Shown piece after piece: positions 26,878 through 35,803 of a stretch of DNA of 64,000 nt. A program made the position numbers and the translations under genes. Position 1 is the stretch's first letter; every line of letters starts with the position of its first letter. The notes below the pieces were generated by a model that did no database searches, was not told where the DNA came from, and was given only the letters and a program-made list of their open reading frames with translations. Source of the DNA: Phreatobacter sp. (GTDB taxonomy: Bacteria; Pseudomonadota; Alphaproteobacteria; Rhizobiales; Phreatobacteraceae); the NCBI RefSeq assembly GCF_016793595.1, contig NZ_JAEULY010000004.1, positions 806,001 through 870,000 of the forward strand, given 5' to 3'.

Positions 26878-29130
26878 ATGAGCCTCGCCGAGACGCCTGC
26901 CTCGCTCAGCCACAGCGCCGGCCGCTGGGGCATGGCCGTCTTCACCGGCGCGGTGTTCACCAGCGCGGCGCTGCTGTTCGCGGTTCAGCCGCTATTCGCC
27001 AAGATGGTGCTGCCGGTGCTCGGCGGCTCGCCGGGCGTCTGGTCGGTCGCCATGGTGTTCTTCCAGGCCGTGCTGCTCGCCGGCTACGCCTATGCCCATG
27101 CGCTGACCCGGCTCCTGCCGCTCAAGGGCGCCATCGTCGTTCACCTCTGCGTGATGGCGGTCGCCTCGCTCGCCCTGCCGCTGGCGGTGGCGCCCGGCTG
27201 GGGCCGCCCGCCCGCCGACGGCGAGGCGCTCTGGCTGCTCGGCCTGTTCACCGCCTCCATCGGCCTGCCGTTCTTCGCGCTCTCGGCCAACGGGCCGCTG
27301 CTGCAAGCATGGTTCGCCCGCACCGGGCACACGCAGGCGGCCAATCCCTATGTGCTCTATGCGGCCTCCAATGTCGGCTCGTTCATCGCGCTGTTCGCCT
27401 ATCCCTTCCTGATCGAGCCGCTATCGACGCTGGGATGGCAGACGGCGTGGTGGACCCAGGGGTTCAACATCCTGATCGCGCTGATCGCCGGCTGCGGGCT
27501 GGTCGCGATCCGCACGGCGGGCGATGCAGGCATATCCGCCGCGGTCGCGAGCACCGCCGAGCCCGCCCCCGCCGCGCGCACCATTCTCGGCTGGATCGGC
27601 CTGTCCTTCATCCCCTCGGCGCTGCTCGTCGCGGTCACGGCGCACCTGTCCACCGACGTCGCCGCCGCGCCGTTCCTCTGGGTGATGCCGCTCGGCCTGT
27701 TCCTGCTCACCTTCGTCCTGGTGTTCCGCGACCCGCCCGCGATCAGCCAGCGCACCATGCTGGCGATCCAGCCGTTCCTGATCGCCGCCGTGGCGGTTTC
27801 CATCGCGCGGCCGACGCTGTTCGGCTCCATCGCGCTGGTCGCGGCCGTCCATCTCGCCGCCTTCTTCGTCACGGCCATGGTCTGCCACGGCGAACTCGCC
27901 GCCCGCCGCCCGGCACCGCGCCACCTCACCGCCTTCTACCTCTGGATGTCGTTCGGCGGCGTGCTCGGCGGCATATTCGCCGGCCTCCTCGCGCCGCGCA
28001 TCTTCAGCTGGGTGATCGAATATCCGCTGGTCCTCGTGCTCGCCGTGCTGTGCCGACCCGGGGCGAGCCTCGACGCCTTCAGGAGCGACGGCGTCGCAAA
28101 ACTGCTCGCGGCGCTCTGCCTCGTCCTGCTCGTGCCGGCCGGCCTCATCGGCGTTCCGCCGCTGGCCGCGTTCGCCGTCGGCGCGACGCTCGCCACGGGT
28201 CTGTCGCTGGTGGGAGCGCTCGTCTGGCGCGACCGGCCCATCCGTTTCGCCCTGCTGCTCGTCCTCGCGCTCGGCGTGATCCGCGTCTACCACCTCGACA
28301 CCGGCGAGAGCCGCACGACGCGCAGCTTCTTCGGCGTGCACCGCGTCGTTGTCACCGATGACGGCCGCTTCCGCCTGCTCCAGCACGGCACGACCTTCCA
28401 CGGCGCCGAACGGCTGGTGGATACGAGCGGCCAGCCGGTTCAGGGGCCGCCGGAGCCGCTGACCTATTACCATCGCGAGGGGCCGCTGGCCGGCGCGATC
28501 TTCGCCGCGCGCGAGCGCCTCGGTCGGCCGCTGCGCGTCGGCGTCGTCGGCCTCGGCAGCGGCTCGCTCGCCTGCCACGCCCGTCCGGGCGACGAATGGC
28601 GCTACTACGAAATCGACTCGGAAGTCGTCCGCATCGCCCGCGAGGAATTCTCGTTCCTGCGCCGCTGCACGCCGAACGCGCCTGTCGTGCTGGGGGACGC
28701 CCGCCTGACCCTGACCGAGGGCGAACAGGGCATCTATGACGTGCTGGTGATCGACGCCTTCTCGTCCGATTCCATACCCGTCCACCTGCTGACCCGCGAG
28801 GCCATGGCGATCTACCGGCGCAAGATCGCGCTCGGCGGGGTCATCACCCTGCACATCTCCAACCGGCACATGCATCTCGCCCCGATCGTCGCGGCGATCG
28901 CCGCCGAGCACGGCCTCGTGGCGCGGATCAACAATTACGCCTCGAGCCCGGATCGGGTCGCCGACATGCGCCTCGCCATCACCGCGGCGGTCGTGGCGGA
29001 GCGGCCGGCGGACCTTGCCGGCCTCGACGAGGCGCAGGGCTGGCGTAGCGTCGAGGCGGCCGGCGTCAGGCCGTGGACCGATGACTATTCCAACGTCATC
29101 GGCGCGATCATCGCGCATTACCGGAAATAG
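26878..29130 (+). CDS. membrane protein fused to a spermidine-synthase-like methyltransferase domain
   Basis: A 750-residue protein annotated in many genomes as fused MFS/spermidine synthase. The N-terminal 460 or so residues contain about twelve to fourteen TM segments beginning FTGAVFTSAALLFAVQPLFA. The C-terminal Rossmann domain has GVVGLGSGSLACHARPGDEW, YYEIDSEVVRIAR and DVLVIDAFSSDSIPVHLLT, matching the aminopropyltransferase fold, although the catalytic Asp context is shifted towards methyltransferase-like proteins. Role unknown; suggested roles in the literature include polyamine or lipid modification. The start at 26878 opens the first TM. It lies inside the lipid locus but without an operon link. 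Confidence 0.75.
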   Translation: MSLAETPASLSHSAGRWGMAVFTGAVFTSAALLFAVQPLFAKMVLPVLGGSPGVWSVAMVFFQAVLLAGYAYAHALTRLLPLKGAIVVHLCVMAVASLALPLAVAPGWGRPPADGEALWLLGLFTASIGLPFFALSANGPLLQAWFARTGHTQAANPYVLYAASNVGSFIALFAYPFLIEPLSTLGWQTAWWTQGFNILIALIAGCGLVAIRTAGDAGISAAVASTAEPAPAARTILGWIGLSFIPSALLVAVTAHLSTDVAAAPFLWVMPLGLFLLTFVLVFRDPPAISQRTMLAIQPFLIAAVAVSIARPTLFGSIALVAAVHLAAFFVTAMVCHGELAARRPAPRHLTAFYLWMSFGGVLGGIFAGLLAPRIFSWVIEYPLVLVLAVLCRPGASLDAFRSDGVAKLLAALCLVLLVPAGLIGVPPLAAFAVGATLATGLSLVGALVWRDRPIRFALLLVLALGVIRVYHLDTGESRTTRSFFGVHRVVVTDDGRFRLLQHGTTFHGAERLVDTSGQPVQGPPEPLTYYHREGPLAGAIFAARERLGRPLRVGVVGLGSGSLACHARPGDEWRYYEIDSEVVRIAREEFSFLRRCTPNAPVVLGDARLTLTEGEQGIYDVLVIDAFSSDSIPVHLLTREAMAIYRRKIALGGVITLHISNRHMHLAPIVAAIAAEHGLVARINNYASSPDRVADMRLAITAAVVAERPADLAGLDEAQGWRSVEAAGVRPWTDDYSNVIGAIIAHYRK

Positions 29131-29183
29131 GGCGGGGCCGGGCCCCCTCCCCCTTTCAAGCGAAATGCTCTAAGAGCGCGGCG

Positions 29184-29951
29184 ATGTCTGCCGCCAGCCC
29201 CTCCCCGACCCGCGTCGCCCTGACGGTCGACATGGAGCCCGACTGCCCGCCCTTCCTGTGGACGTGGCGGGGCGTGACCGAGGGCGCGCCGAAGCTCATT
29301 GACCTGTTCGCCCGGCAAGGCATCGAGACGACGTGGTTCACCACGGGCGACACCGCGCGGCTCTATCCGCAGTCGGTGAAGGCGGTGGTCGATGCCGGCC
29401 ACGAGCTCGCCTGCCACGGCGTCACGCATCAGCGCTTCGACTGGATGCCGAAGGACAGCGCGCGCTGGGAGATCCAGGAATCGACGAAGCGGCTGCGCGA
29501 TTTTGCCGAGATCACCTCGTTCCGCGCGCCCTATCTGCGCTTTCCCGGCCATTATCTCGATCTTCTGGAGGCCGAGGGCTTCCGCCTCGATTCCTCGCAG
29601 GCGCTCTACAAGAAAGACGTGCCGGGCGTCGAGAACGGCCCCTCGCTGGTCCGCATCCCCGCCTCCATCACGTCGAGCGCCCTGCGCATCCCGAAGCTGC
29701 TGCGCGAGTTCTTCCTGAGCCGGAAACCCGATCCGGTGGTGCTGTTCGTCCATCCGTGGGAGTTCGTCGACTTCCGCCAGTCGAACCTGCGCCTCGATTG
29801 CCGCTTCCGCACCGGGCAGCCGGCGCTCGACGCGCTGTCCTCGGTGATCGATTTCTTCAAGGCGCGCGGCGCGACCTTCACCACCATGCGCGCCCTCGGC
29901 GAGGAGGCGCATCAGCGCCGGACACCGCAGGCGCAGAAGGCTGCCGCATGA
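29184..29951 (+). CDS. polysaccharide deacetylase (NodB-like)
   Basis: A 255-residue carbohydrate esterase family 4 type protein. The metal site is visible as ALTVDMEPD (D16, D20), and H78 with H82 in ACHGVTHQ; SFRAPYLRFPGHYLDLL contributes the Arg and Asn/Pro segments. It would remove N-acetyl groups from a GlcNAc-containing substrate. There is no signal peptide, which suggests a cytoplasmic glycan or glycolipid intermediate rather than peptidoglycan. Its stop overlaps the start of the flippase-like gene (ATGA), so they are translationally coupled. The lipid-locus setting suggests a glycolipid substrate; this is inference. Confidence 0.8.
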   Translation: MSAASPSPTRVALTVDMEPDCPPFLWTWRGVTEGAPKLIDLFARQGIETTWFTTGDTARLYPQSVKAVVDAGHELACHGVTHQRFDWMPKDSARWEIQESTKRLRDFAEITSFRAPYLRFPGHYLDLLEAEGFRLDSSQALYKKDVPGVENGPSLVRIPASITSSALRIPKLLREFFLSRKPDPVVLFVHPWEFVDFRQSNLRLDCRFRTGQPALDALSSVIDFFKARGATFTTMRALGEEAHQRRTPQAQKAAA

Positions 29952-30940
29952 CGACGCCCGCCTCTCCCGATATCGCCGCGCCGGCCCCGTCCCGCCGCCT
30001 GTGGTGGGTGCTCGGCTGGTGCGTGCTGGCGGTGTTCTTCGCCATCGCCGCCTTCGCCCTGCCGTGGAAGGACGTGATGTCCGCGCTCGCGGCCGCGAAA
30101 TGGCAGTGGGTGGCCCTCGCCGTCGTGGTCATCGTCGCGGGCTGGCCGCTGTGGATCCTGCAATGGTGGCTGCTGGCGCCGTCCGCCCACCGCCCGACCT
30201 TCGCGCGGATGGCGCAGGTGACGGCACTGACCGGCACCGCCAACACCTCCCTGCCCATTGCCGGCGTCGTCGCGGCGGTCGGCTTCCTCATCGCCCGGGG
30301 CCGGCTGCCGGCGAGCGCCGCCGCCTCGCTCTATGCGGTGGACCAGCTGCTGACCGGCTTCGCCAAGCTCGGCGTGCTGGTGCTGGCGGCCTGGCTGGTG
30401 CCGGTGCCGGACTGGCTGCGCGCCGGCCTGCTGACGCTCGCGGGCGTCATGGCCCTGTTCACGCTGGCCATGCTGGCGGCCGCCCATGGCGGCGAGCTGA
30501 TCCATCGCCTCGCGGCGAGGCTGACGGGCCGGCCGGCGCAGTTCGTGCACCATTTCGCGGATTTCGTCGCCCATCTCGAACCGATGCGCAGCCCCCTGCT
30601 CGGCTTCTCGACCACGATGCTGGCCTTCGCCAAGAAAGCCGTCGAGGTGCTGTCCGTGCTGATCATCCAGGTCGCGGTCGGCATCGAGCCGTCGATCGCG
30701 TCTGCCGTGCTGGTCACGGCCGCGCTCAGTCTTGCCACCATGGCGCCGATCTCGCCCGGCCATCTCGGCGTCTACGAGGCGACCGTCATCTTCTGCTACC
30801 AGTTCATGGGCGTGCCGCTGCCGCTCGCCACCGCCGCCGCCTTCCTGCAGCACGGCGCGGGCTTCGTCGCCTCGTTCGCCGGCATCGGATATCTGAGCTG
30901 GGCGCTGCCGCGTGACGAGCGGGGCGCGCGGACGCTCTAG
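29948..30940 (+). CDS. UPF0104 / lysylphosphatidylglycerol-synthase-TM-like membrane protein
   Basis: A 330-residue integral membrane protein of the UPF0104 family (the membrane domain of MprF), with about eight TM segments. Characteristic segments are GTANTSLPIAGVVAAVGFLI, YAVDQLLTGFAKLG and ATMAPISPGHLGVYEATVI. The MprF membrane domain flips lipids; stand-alone members are proposed lipid flippases, often beside glycosyltransferases. It is translationally coupled to the deacetylase and converges with the GT4 gene, sharing four bases at the 3' ends. A role in moving a glycosylated lipid across the inner membrane is plausible. Confidence 0.78.
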   Translation: MTTPASPDIAAPAPSRRLWWVLGWCVLAVFFAIAAFALPWKDVMSALAAAKWQWVALAVVVIVAGWPLWILQWWLLAPSAHRPTFARMAQVTALTGTANTSLPIAGVVAAVGFLIARGRLPASAAASLYAVDQLLTGFAKLGVLVLAAWLVPVPDWLRAGLLTLAGVMALFTLAMLAAAHGGELIHRLAARLTGRPAQFVHHFADFVAHLEPMRSPLLGFSTTMLAFAKKAVEVLSVLIIQVAVGIEPSIASAVLVTAALSLATMAPISPGHLGVYEATVIFCYQFMGVPLPLATAAAFLQHGAGFVASFAGIGYLSWALPRDERGARTL

Positions 30941-32070
30941 GAAATCGCGGCCATCGCGGCGCGGTACTCGGCCTCGTAGCGCGGCGCGAGTTCGACCCAA
31001 TCGACGCCGGGCGGCGGCGCGGCGGCCGCCGCGGTCAGCGCAAGGCGCTTCGCGGGATCGATGATCATCGCCCTGATATCGGCCGCCAAAGCCGTGTCAT
31101 CCTCGGCCAGCAGCGCATCGACGCCGTGATTGAGGAAGTCGCGTGCGCCGGATTGCGCCATGGTCAGGACCGGCAGGCCGGCGGCGCGTGCCTCCAGCGC
31201 CGCGATGCCGAAGGATTCGAGCTTCGAGGCCAGCACGAAGACATCGGAGCGGTGCAGAAGCGCGCGGATCGCCTCGCGCGGCTGGCGGCCGGCAAGGATC
31301 ACGGACTGCTCAAGTCCTGCCCCGCGAATGATGCGCTCCAGCGCGCCCCGCTCGTCGCCGTCGCCGACGATGGTGAGCCGCGCGGAGCCCGGTGGCAGGC
31401 CCGAGACCGCCTCGGCGAAGGCCTTGACCAGCCAGCGCGCGCGCTTGCGTTTCTGGAGCCGGGTAACGGAGATGAACTCGACGGGCGGACCGCCTTCTTC
31501 ACCTCTGCCCGGTGGGGAGGTGGGAGCGAAGACTTCCGGCCGCTTCCACCAGTCGAGGTCGATGCCGTTCGGCAGGATGCCGATGTCGCGGGCCTTCACC
31601 AGCGGGCGCATGGCTTCGGCCGCCACCGTCGAGACCGTGGTGAAACGCACCGTCGAGGTCGAATAGCCGTGCATGGCGTCGAGAAACCACAGCGGCACGT
31701 CGTAGTATTTCAACACCGAATGGAAGCTCGCCACCGCCGGCAGCCGATGGCGGGTGCAATATTGCATCGCGTGGTGGGCGATGGGCGCGACATTGCCAAC
31801 CTGGATATGGATGACGTCGTAGCCGCCCCCGGCCATGGCCTGCCGCAGCGCCCGGAAGACGCCGGGCGTCACCGCAATGCCGAATCCGGGAAGACGCGGC
31901 CCGGGCAGACGCTCCACGGGGATTCCGTCCACCTCGGGCTCGCCGGGCACGCCGCAGATGACCCTGACGTCGTGGCCGCGTGCCATCAGCGCCAGCGCGA
32001 GGTCGCGCATCTGCATCTCGATGCCGCCGACGCGCGGCACGAACCAGTCGCTGACCAGGGCGATCTTCAA
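30937..32070 (-). CDS. GT4 family glycosyltransferase (PIG-A/PimA-like)
   Basis: A 377-residue GT-B glycosyltransferase. The N-terminus ALVSDWFVPRVGGIEMQMRD closely follows the start of eukaryotic PIG-A and bacterial PimA-type enzymes, which put a sugar on phosphatidylinositol. The C-terminal domain has RLQKRKRARWLVKAFAEA, AGRQPREAIRALLHRSDVFV and a donor-binding E-x7-E pattern (SKLESFGIAALEARAAG). A single gene apart on the same strand is the NAD-dependent reductase. In an inositol-lipid locus, transfer to an inositol phospholipid is an attractive inference; donor sugar unknown. Confidence 0.85.
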   Translation of the reverse strand: MKIALVSDWFVPRVGGIEMQMRDLALALMARGHDVRVICGVPGEPEVDGIPVERLPGPRLPGFGIAVTPGVFRALRQAMAGGGYDVIHIQVGNVAPIAHHAMQYCTRHRLPAVASFHSVLKYYDVPLWFLDAMHGYSTSTVRFTTVSTVAAEAMRPLVKARDIGILPNGIDLDWWKRPEVFAPTSPPGRGEEGGPPVEFISVTRLQKRKRARWLVKAFAEAVSGLPPGSARLTIVGDGDERGALERIIRGAGLEQSVILAGRQPREAIRALLHRSDVFVLASKLESFGIAALEARAAGLPVLTMAQSGARDFLNHGVDALLAEDDTALAADIRAMIIDPAKRLALTAAAAAPPPGVDWVELAPRYEAEYRAAMAAIS

Positions 32071-32100
32071 GGGAGATGTCTCACGAATGCCGGCGGGGCC

Positions 32101-33069
32101 TCACGCATAGCCGCGATCGCGGAACCATGTCCACGCATCGCGGAAGGCTTCCGTCGCCGGGCGCGGCGCATAGCCGAGGTCGCGCACGGCTTTGGCGCTG
32201 GAAAAATGGTGCGGCAGGCAGGAAACCGCCGCCGAGGCGGAATTCAGCTCCGGCTCCCGGCCGGTCAGCCGTCCCAGCAGGTCGCCGGCGCGGCCGGCCG
32301 CCATGACCAGCGCCGGGGGCGCGGTCAGGACCGGACCGCCCCGGCCGGCAACCCGCCGCATCCGCCGGAACGCCTCCGCATAGGTCAGCGCCTCGCCGGA
32401 CAGGACGTGGCGACTGCCGGACGGCGCGCTCCGGGCGGCGGTCAGGATCGCCGCCGCCACGTCGCCGGCATGGCAGAAATCATTGCCGCCGGGCGGGGCG
32501 ATGCTCATCGGCCCCCGGCATGCCGCCAGCATCAGCCGGCCCGACGAGGGCTTCCAGTCCCACGGGCCGAGAAGGAAGCCGGGATGGACGATCACCGCGT
32601 CGAGGCCCCGGCCGGCTTCGGCCAGCACCGCCTCCTCCGCCTCGCGCTTGCTGGCGGCATAGGCCGTGTCGAGCGCATGAGGCGGCGCCGGATCGCCCGC
32701 GCCGGGCGCCTCGCGCGTGCCCCAGACGAGGGTATCCACCGTTGAAACGTGGACGAGGCGCACGCCGGAAACGCGGCAGGCGGCCGCGAGCCGGGCCGTC
32801 GCCAGCGCATTGTCCTTACGGAAGGCAGCCATGTCCGCGCGCCCGATGCCGACCCGCGCGGCGCAGTGGATAACCGTGGAAGCGCCCGCGACCAGGGAAA
32901 CCAGATCGGATTCGACCAGATCGGCCTCGATCCTCCGACAATCGAGGCCGTCGAGCGGCTGGCGGGGGCTGGAAGGGCGAACGAGCGCCGCCGCCTTCCG
33001 CCCCTGCGAAAGCGCCTGCCGCAGCAGCGTATTCCCGAGCAGCCCCGTGGCTCCGGTGACGATCAGCAC
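32101..33069 (-). CDS. NAD-dependent epimerase/dehydratase-type reductase, CerR-like candidate
   Basis: A 322-residue extended SDR. GATGLLGNTLL (residues 6-16) is the dinucleotide motif, HVSTVDT gives the active Ser/Thr (109-110), and Y137/K141 lie in TAYAASKREAEE. The C-terminal half contains LPHHFSSAKAVRDLGYAPR, a segment typical of 3-beta-HSD and dihydroflavonol-reductase-like members. In Caulobacter a protein of this class (CerR) reduces the 3-oxo group of ceramide precursors; the proximity to ceramide genes supports the same role here, with nucleotide-sugar epimerase as alternative. It is followed by the GT4 gene and divergent from the inositol-phosphate synthase gene. Confidence 0.7.
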   Translation of the reverse strand: MLIVTGATGLLGNTLLRQALSQGRKAAALVRPSSPRQPLDGLDCRRIEADLVESDLVSLVAGASTVIHCAARVGIGRADMAAFRKDNALATARLAAACRVSGVRLVHVSTVDTLVWGTREAPGAGDPAPPHALDTAYAASKREAEEAVLAEAGRGLDAVIVHPGFLLGPWDWKPSSGRLMLAACRGPMSIAPPGGNDFCHAGDVAAAILTAARSAPSGSRHVLSGEALTYAEAFRRMRRVAGRGGPVLTAPPALVMAAGRAGDLLGRLTGREPELNSASAAVSCLPHHFSSAKAVRDLGYAPRPATEAFRDAWTWFRDRGYA

Positions 33070-33154
33070 GGGACCCCTTCAAATGACAAAGCAATGAAGT
33101 ATAAGGGGCGCCGCGCAGCCGGTGATTTTCGGCCCAAGCGCCTGGAGATCATTC

Positions 33155-34234
33155 GTGTCACGGTCTGCTATTCGTGTTGCCATCGTCGGCGTCGGCAATT
33201 GCGCCGCGTCCTTCGTCCAGGGCCTCCACTACTACAAGGACGCCAAGCCGGGTGAATCCATTCCGGGCCTGATGAACGTCGAAGTCGGCCCCTATCATAT
33301 CCGCGACATCGAGATCGTGGCGGCTTTCGACATCGACAGCCGCAAGGTCGGCCATGACGTCGCCGAGGCCATTGTCGCAAAGCCGAACAATACGATCCAG
33401 TTCGCCCGGGTCCCCGAGACCGGCGTGACGGTGCGGCGCGGCCCGACGCTGGACGGTATCGGCAAGCACCTCGTCGGCGTCGTGACCGAATCGAAGGAAG
33501 AGCCGGTCGATGTCGCCGCCGCCCTCAAGGCCGCCAGGGCCGAGGTGATCATCTCCTACCTGCCGGTCGGCTCGCAGAAGGCCAGCGAGTACTATGCCGA
33601 GCAGGCGCTGGCCGCGGGCTGCGGCTTCATCAACTGCGTGCCGGTGTTCATCGCCTCGAACCCGGACTGGGCCAAGCGTTTCGAGGACAAGGGCCTGCCG
33701 ATCGTCGGCGACGACATCAAGAGCCAGGTCGGCGCGACCATCGTCCACCGCGTGCTCGCCCGCCTCTATGAAGAGCGTGGCGTCAAGATCGACCGCACCT
33801 ACCAGCTCAATTTCGGCGGCAATACCGACTTCCTCAACATGCTGGAGCGCGAGCGCCTGACATCGAAGAAGAAGTCGAAGACGCAGGCCGTCTCCAGCCA
33901 GATCGACGTGCCGCTGGCCGCCGACAACATCCATATCGGCCCGAGCGACTTCGTGCCGTTCCTCGACGATCGCAAGATGGCCTATATCCGCCTCGAGGGC
34001 ACCGGTTTCGGCGGCGTGCCGCTGAACATGGAGCTGAAGCTCGAGGTCTGGGATTCGCCGAACTCCGCCGGCGTCGTCATCGACGCGGTGCGCTGCGCCC
34101 GCATCGCCCTCGACCGCAAGATCGGCGGCCCGATCGGCGGCCCGTCCAGCTATTTCATGAAGTCGCCGCCGAAGCAGTTCACCGACAAGGAAGCGCGCAC
34201 GCGCACGCTGTCCTTCATCGAAGGCACCGACTGA
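33155..34234 (+). CDS. ino1: myo-inositol-1-phosphate synthase
   Basis: A 359-residue NAD-dependent enzyme converting glucose 6-phosphate to inositol 1-phosphate, of the short prokaryotic type. The start GTG 33155 is chosen for GGAG seven bases upstream. The Rossmann motif [15 protein letters not shown] is at residues 7-21; conserved family segments include [41 protein letters not shown] and [10 protein letters not shown]. Bacteria that lack inositol lipids usually lack this gene, so its presence next to lipid genes is informative. It is followed by an LptB-like ATPase after a hairpin at 34233-34252 and is divergent from the CerR-like gene. Confidence 0.93.
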   Translation: MSRSAIRVAIVGVGNCAASFVQGLHYYKDAKPGESIPGLMNVEVGPYHIRDIEIVAAFDIDSRKVGHDVAEAIVAKPNNTIQFARVPETGVTVRRGPTLDGIGKHLVGVVTESKEEPVDVAAALKAARAEVIISYLPVGSQKASEYYAEQALAAGCGFINCVPVFIASNPDWAKRFEDKGLPIVGDDIKSQVGATIVHRVLARLYEERGVKIDRTYQLNFGGNTDFLNMLERERLTSKKKSKTQAVSSQIDVPLAADNIHIGPSDFVPFLDDRKMAYIRLEGTGFGGVPLNMELKLEVWDSPNSAGVVIDAVRCARIALDRKIGGPIGGPSSYFMKSPPKQFTDKEARTRTLSFIEGTD

Positions 34235-34252
34235 GCGGCGCTTTCGCCGCTC
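34233..34252 (+). terminator. short hairpin at the ino1 stop codon
   Basis: GAGCGGCG (34233-34240), loop CTTT and CGCCGCTC (34245-34252) form a perfect 8-base stem overlapping the stop codon. There is no T run, so it is a weak or partial terminator, or a 3' stabiliser, between ino1 and the LptB-like gene. Confidence 0.4.
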
Positions 34253-34283
34253 CTCCGCTCCAGGGACTGGACGGTTTCGCCCC

Positions 34284-35000
34284 ATGATCATCGCCCGCCG
34301 GATCGCCAAGGCACATGACGGGCGACCGGTGGTCAGGGGTGTCGATCTGGCGCTCCGGCGCGGCGAGGTCGTCGGCCTGCTCGGGCCGAACGGAGCGGGC
34401 AAGACCACCACCTTCTCGATGATCGCCGGCATTCAGGTGCCGGACAGCGGCGTCGTCATGCTGGACGACGCCAATATCACGCGGCTGCCGCTGTTCATGC
34501 GCGCGCGGATGGGGCTCGGCTACCTGCCGCAGGAACCCTCGATCTTCCGGGGCTCGTCGGTCGAGGACAATATCCTCATCACGCTGGAATCGATCGTCGC
34601 GGGGCGCGCGGCATGCAAGGCGCGGCTGGACGAGCTGATCGGCGAATTCGGCCTCGACCATGTCCGGCACGCCAAGGCGGGCGGCCTGTCCGGCGGCGAG
34701 CGGCGGCGGCTCGAAATCGCCCGCACGCTGGCGAGCGAGCCCTCGTTCATCCTGCTGGACGAGCCGTTCGCGGGCGTCGATCCCATCGCGGTGACGGAGG
34801 TGCGGCTGCTGGTCCGCAAGCTCGCGGGACGGGGCATCGGCGTGCTGATCACCGATCACAACGTGCGCGAGACGCTGAGCCTCGTCGACCGCGCCTATAT
34901 CCTCGCCGACGGGCTGATCCTCGCCTCCGGCGCGGTCGAGCGGATCGTCGCCGACCCGCGGGTGCGGGCCGCCTATCTCGGCGTCGATTTCGAGCTCTGA
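34284..35000 (+). CDS. LptB-like ABC transporter ATPase (paralogue candidate)
   Basis: A 238-residue ABC ATPase. Walker A is GPNGAGKTT (34-42), the signature LSGGE at 135-139, Walker B Glu E160 and H-loop H192. The segment GLGYLPQEPSIFRGSSVEDN (78-97) is the LptB-specific Q-loop region, and it has the C-terminal DPRVRAAYLG ending. LptB drives lipopolysaccharide extraction by LptFG. The usual Rhizobiales lptB sits with lptA/lptC and rpoN; this copy instead follows ino1 by 49 bases and is 2 kb from an LptF/LptG-like pair. I infer a dedicated exporter for an envelope lipid made here. Confidence 0.8.
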   Translation: MIIARRIAKAHDGRPVVRGVDLALRRGEVVGLLGPNGAGKTTTFSMIAGIQVPDSGVVMLDDANITRLPLFMRARMGLGYLPQEPSIFRGSSVEDNILITLESIVAGRAACKARLDELIGEFGLDHVRHAKAGGLSGGERRRLEIARTLASEPSFILLDEPFAGVDPIAVTEVRLLVRKLAGRGIGVLITDHNVRETLSLVDRAYILADGLILASGAVERIVADPRVRAAYLGVDFEL

Positions 35001-35004
35001 GCGG

Positions 35005-35024
35005 CTGTTGCCGCCGCGCAACAG
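35005..35024. terminator. candidate hairpin downstream of the LptB-like gene
   Basis: CTGTTGC (35005-35011) and GCAACAG (35018-35024) form a perfect 7-base stem with a six-base loop just after the stop codon at 35000. No T run follows. It may be a transcript-end structure. Confidence 0.35.
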
Positions 35025-35147
35025 AGTGCCCGCAACAGGCTTGCGCCGCCAGACCGCCACAATCCGGCAACCTCCGCGCCTTCGCAGCGACACCGTCCGT
35101 TAATCATGCTCGTTCATGATCTCGGCAGTAACCGAAAGGCCGCTACC

Positions 35148-35228
35148 ATGCAGCTCTTCGACGGAGTTGGTCTCGCTATCGCCCTTGCCTGCGGACTGCT
35201 TGCGGTCCGCGTGATGGCGGGCGTCTGA
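35148..35228 (+). CDS. possible 26-residue single-TM small protein
   Basis: ATG 35148 to TGA 35228 encodes MQLFDGVGLAIALACGLLAV plus six residues, a short hydrophobic helix with no charged residue until the end. Upstream GAAAGG about seven bases before the start could serve for ribosome binding. It lies in the 287-base gap between the LptB-like gene and the convergent PgpA gene. A small palindrome ATCATG-CTCGT-TCATGAT is at 35103-35119. Such micro-proteins often join membrane complexes, but chance is also possible; I cannot support a function. Confidence 0.35.
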   Translation: MQLFDGVGLAIALACGLLAVRVMAGV

Positions 35229-35287
35229 GCGTTCCCTTTGCCGCGCCGTCTTCGCGCGAACCGGTCCTCACGTCGCTCGACGGCGCT

Positions 35288-35803
35288 CTAGACGACACCC
35301 AGCCGCCACAGGCCAGCCACCACCGCCAGCGCGAAGATCGCCGCGACGGCATCGTCGAGCATGATGCCGAGACCATCATCGACCTGCCGGTCGATCAGGC
35401 CGATGGGCCAGGGCTTGGCGATATCGAACAGCCGGAACGCCAGAAAGCCCGCCAGAACCGCCCATCCGCCGGCAGGCGCGAAGGCGAGGACCGCCGCCAT
35501 GGCCCAGGTCTCGTCGAAGACGATGGCGGGATGGTCGTGAACGCCGGCACTGGCGGCCGCCGTCCGGCAGGCCCAGACGCCGATCAGGAAAGTCGCGACC
35601 AGGATGAGCCCGGAGACGATGGCCGGCAGCATCGCCAGCAGCAGGCCGGCGGGAATGCCGACCAGCGCGCCGACGGTTCCCGGGCCGTAGGGAAACAGCC
35701 CGGCGCCGCCGACAATCGCCAGCATGTGCGCGGGATGGGCGGCCACGAAGGCGATATCGACCGGCGCCAGCGCGCCGGCGCCCTCGTCCTGCGCTGTGGT
35801 CAT
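35288..35803 (-). CDS. pgpA: PgpA-type phosphatidylglycerophosphatase, candidate phosphatidylinositol-phosphate phosphatase
   Basis: A 171-residue membrane protein of the PgpA family. The signature regions are GLFPYGPGTVGALVGIPAG (about 34-52), DHPAIVFDETWAM (about 89-101) and FRLFDIAKPWPIGLIDRQ followed by GLGIMLDDAVAA. Acidic residues in FDE and LDD are the likely metal ligands. Classical PgpA dephosphorylates phosphatidylglycerophosphate; in the Bacteroides inositol-lipid cluster a PgpA-like protein was reported to act on phosphatidylinositol phosphate. Here it overlaps the ceramide-synthase-like gene by four bases (ATGA), so an inositol-lipid role is likely, though a housekeeping role cannot be excluded. 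Confidence 0.85.
   Translation of the reverse strand: MTTAQDEGAGALAPVDIAFVAAHPAHMLAIVGGAGLFPYGPGTVGALVGIPAGLLLAMLPAIVSGLILVATFLIGVWACRTAAASAGVHDHPAIVFDETWAMAAVLAFAPAGGWAVLAGFLAFRLFDIAKPWPIGLIDRQVDDGLGIMLDDAVAAIFALAVVAGLWRLGVV

Noticed and set aside
35288..35803. Treating pgpA purely as the housekeeping phosphatidylglycerophosphatase
   Set aside because: Not excluded, but translational coupling to the ceramide-synthase candidate and the inositol genes makes a pathway role the better reading.
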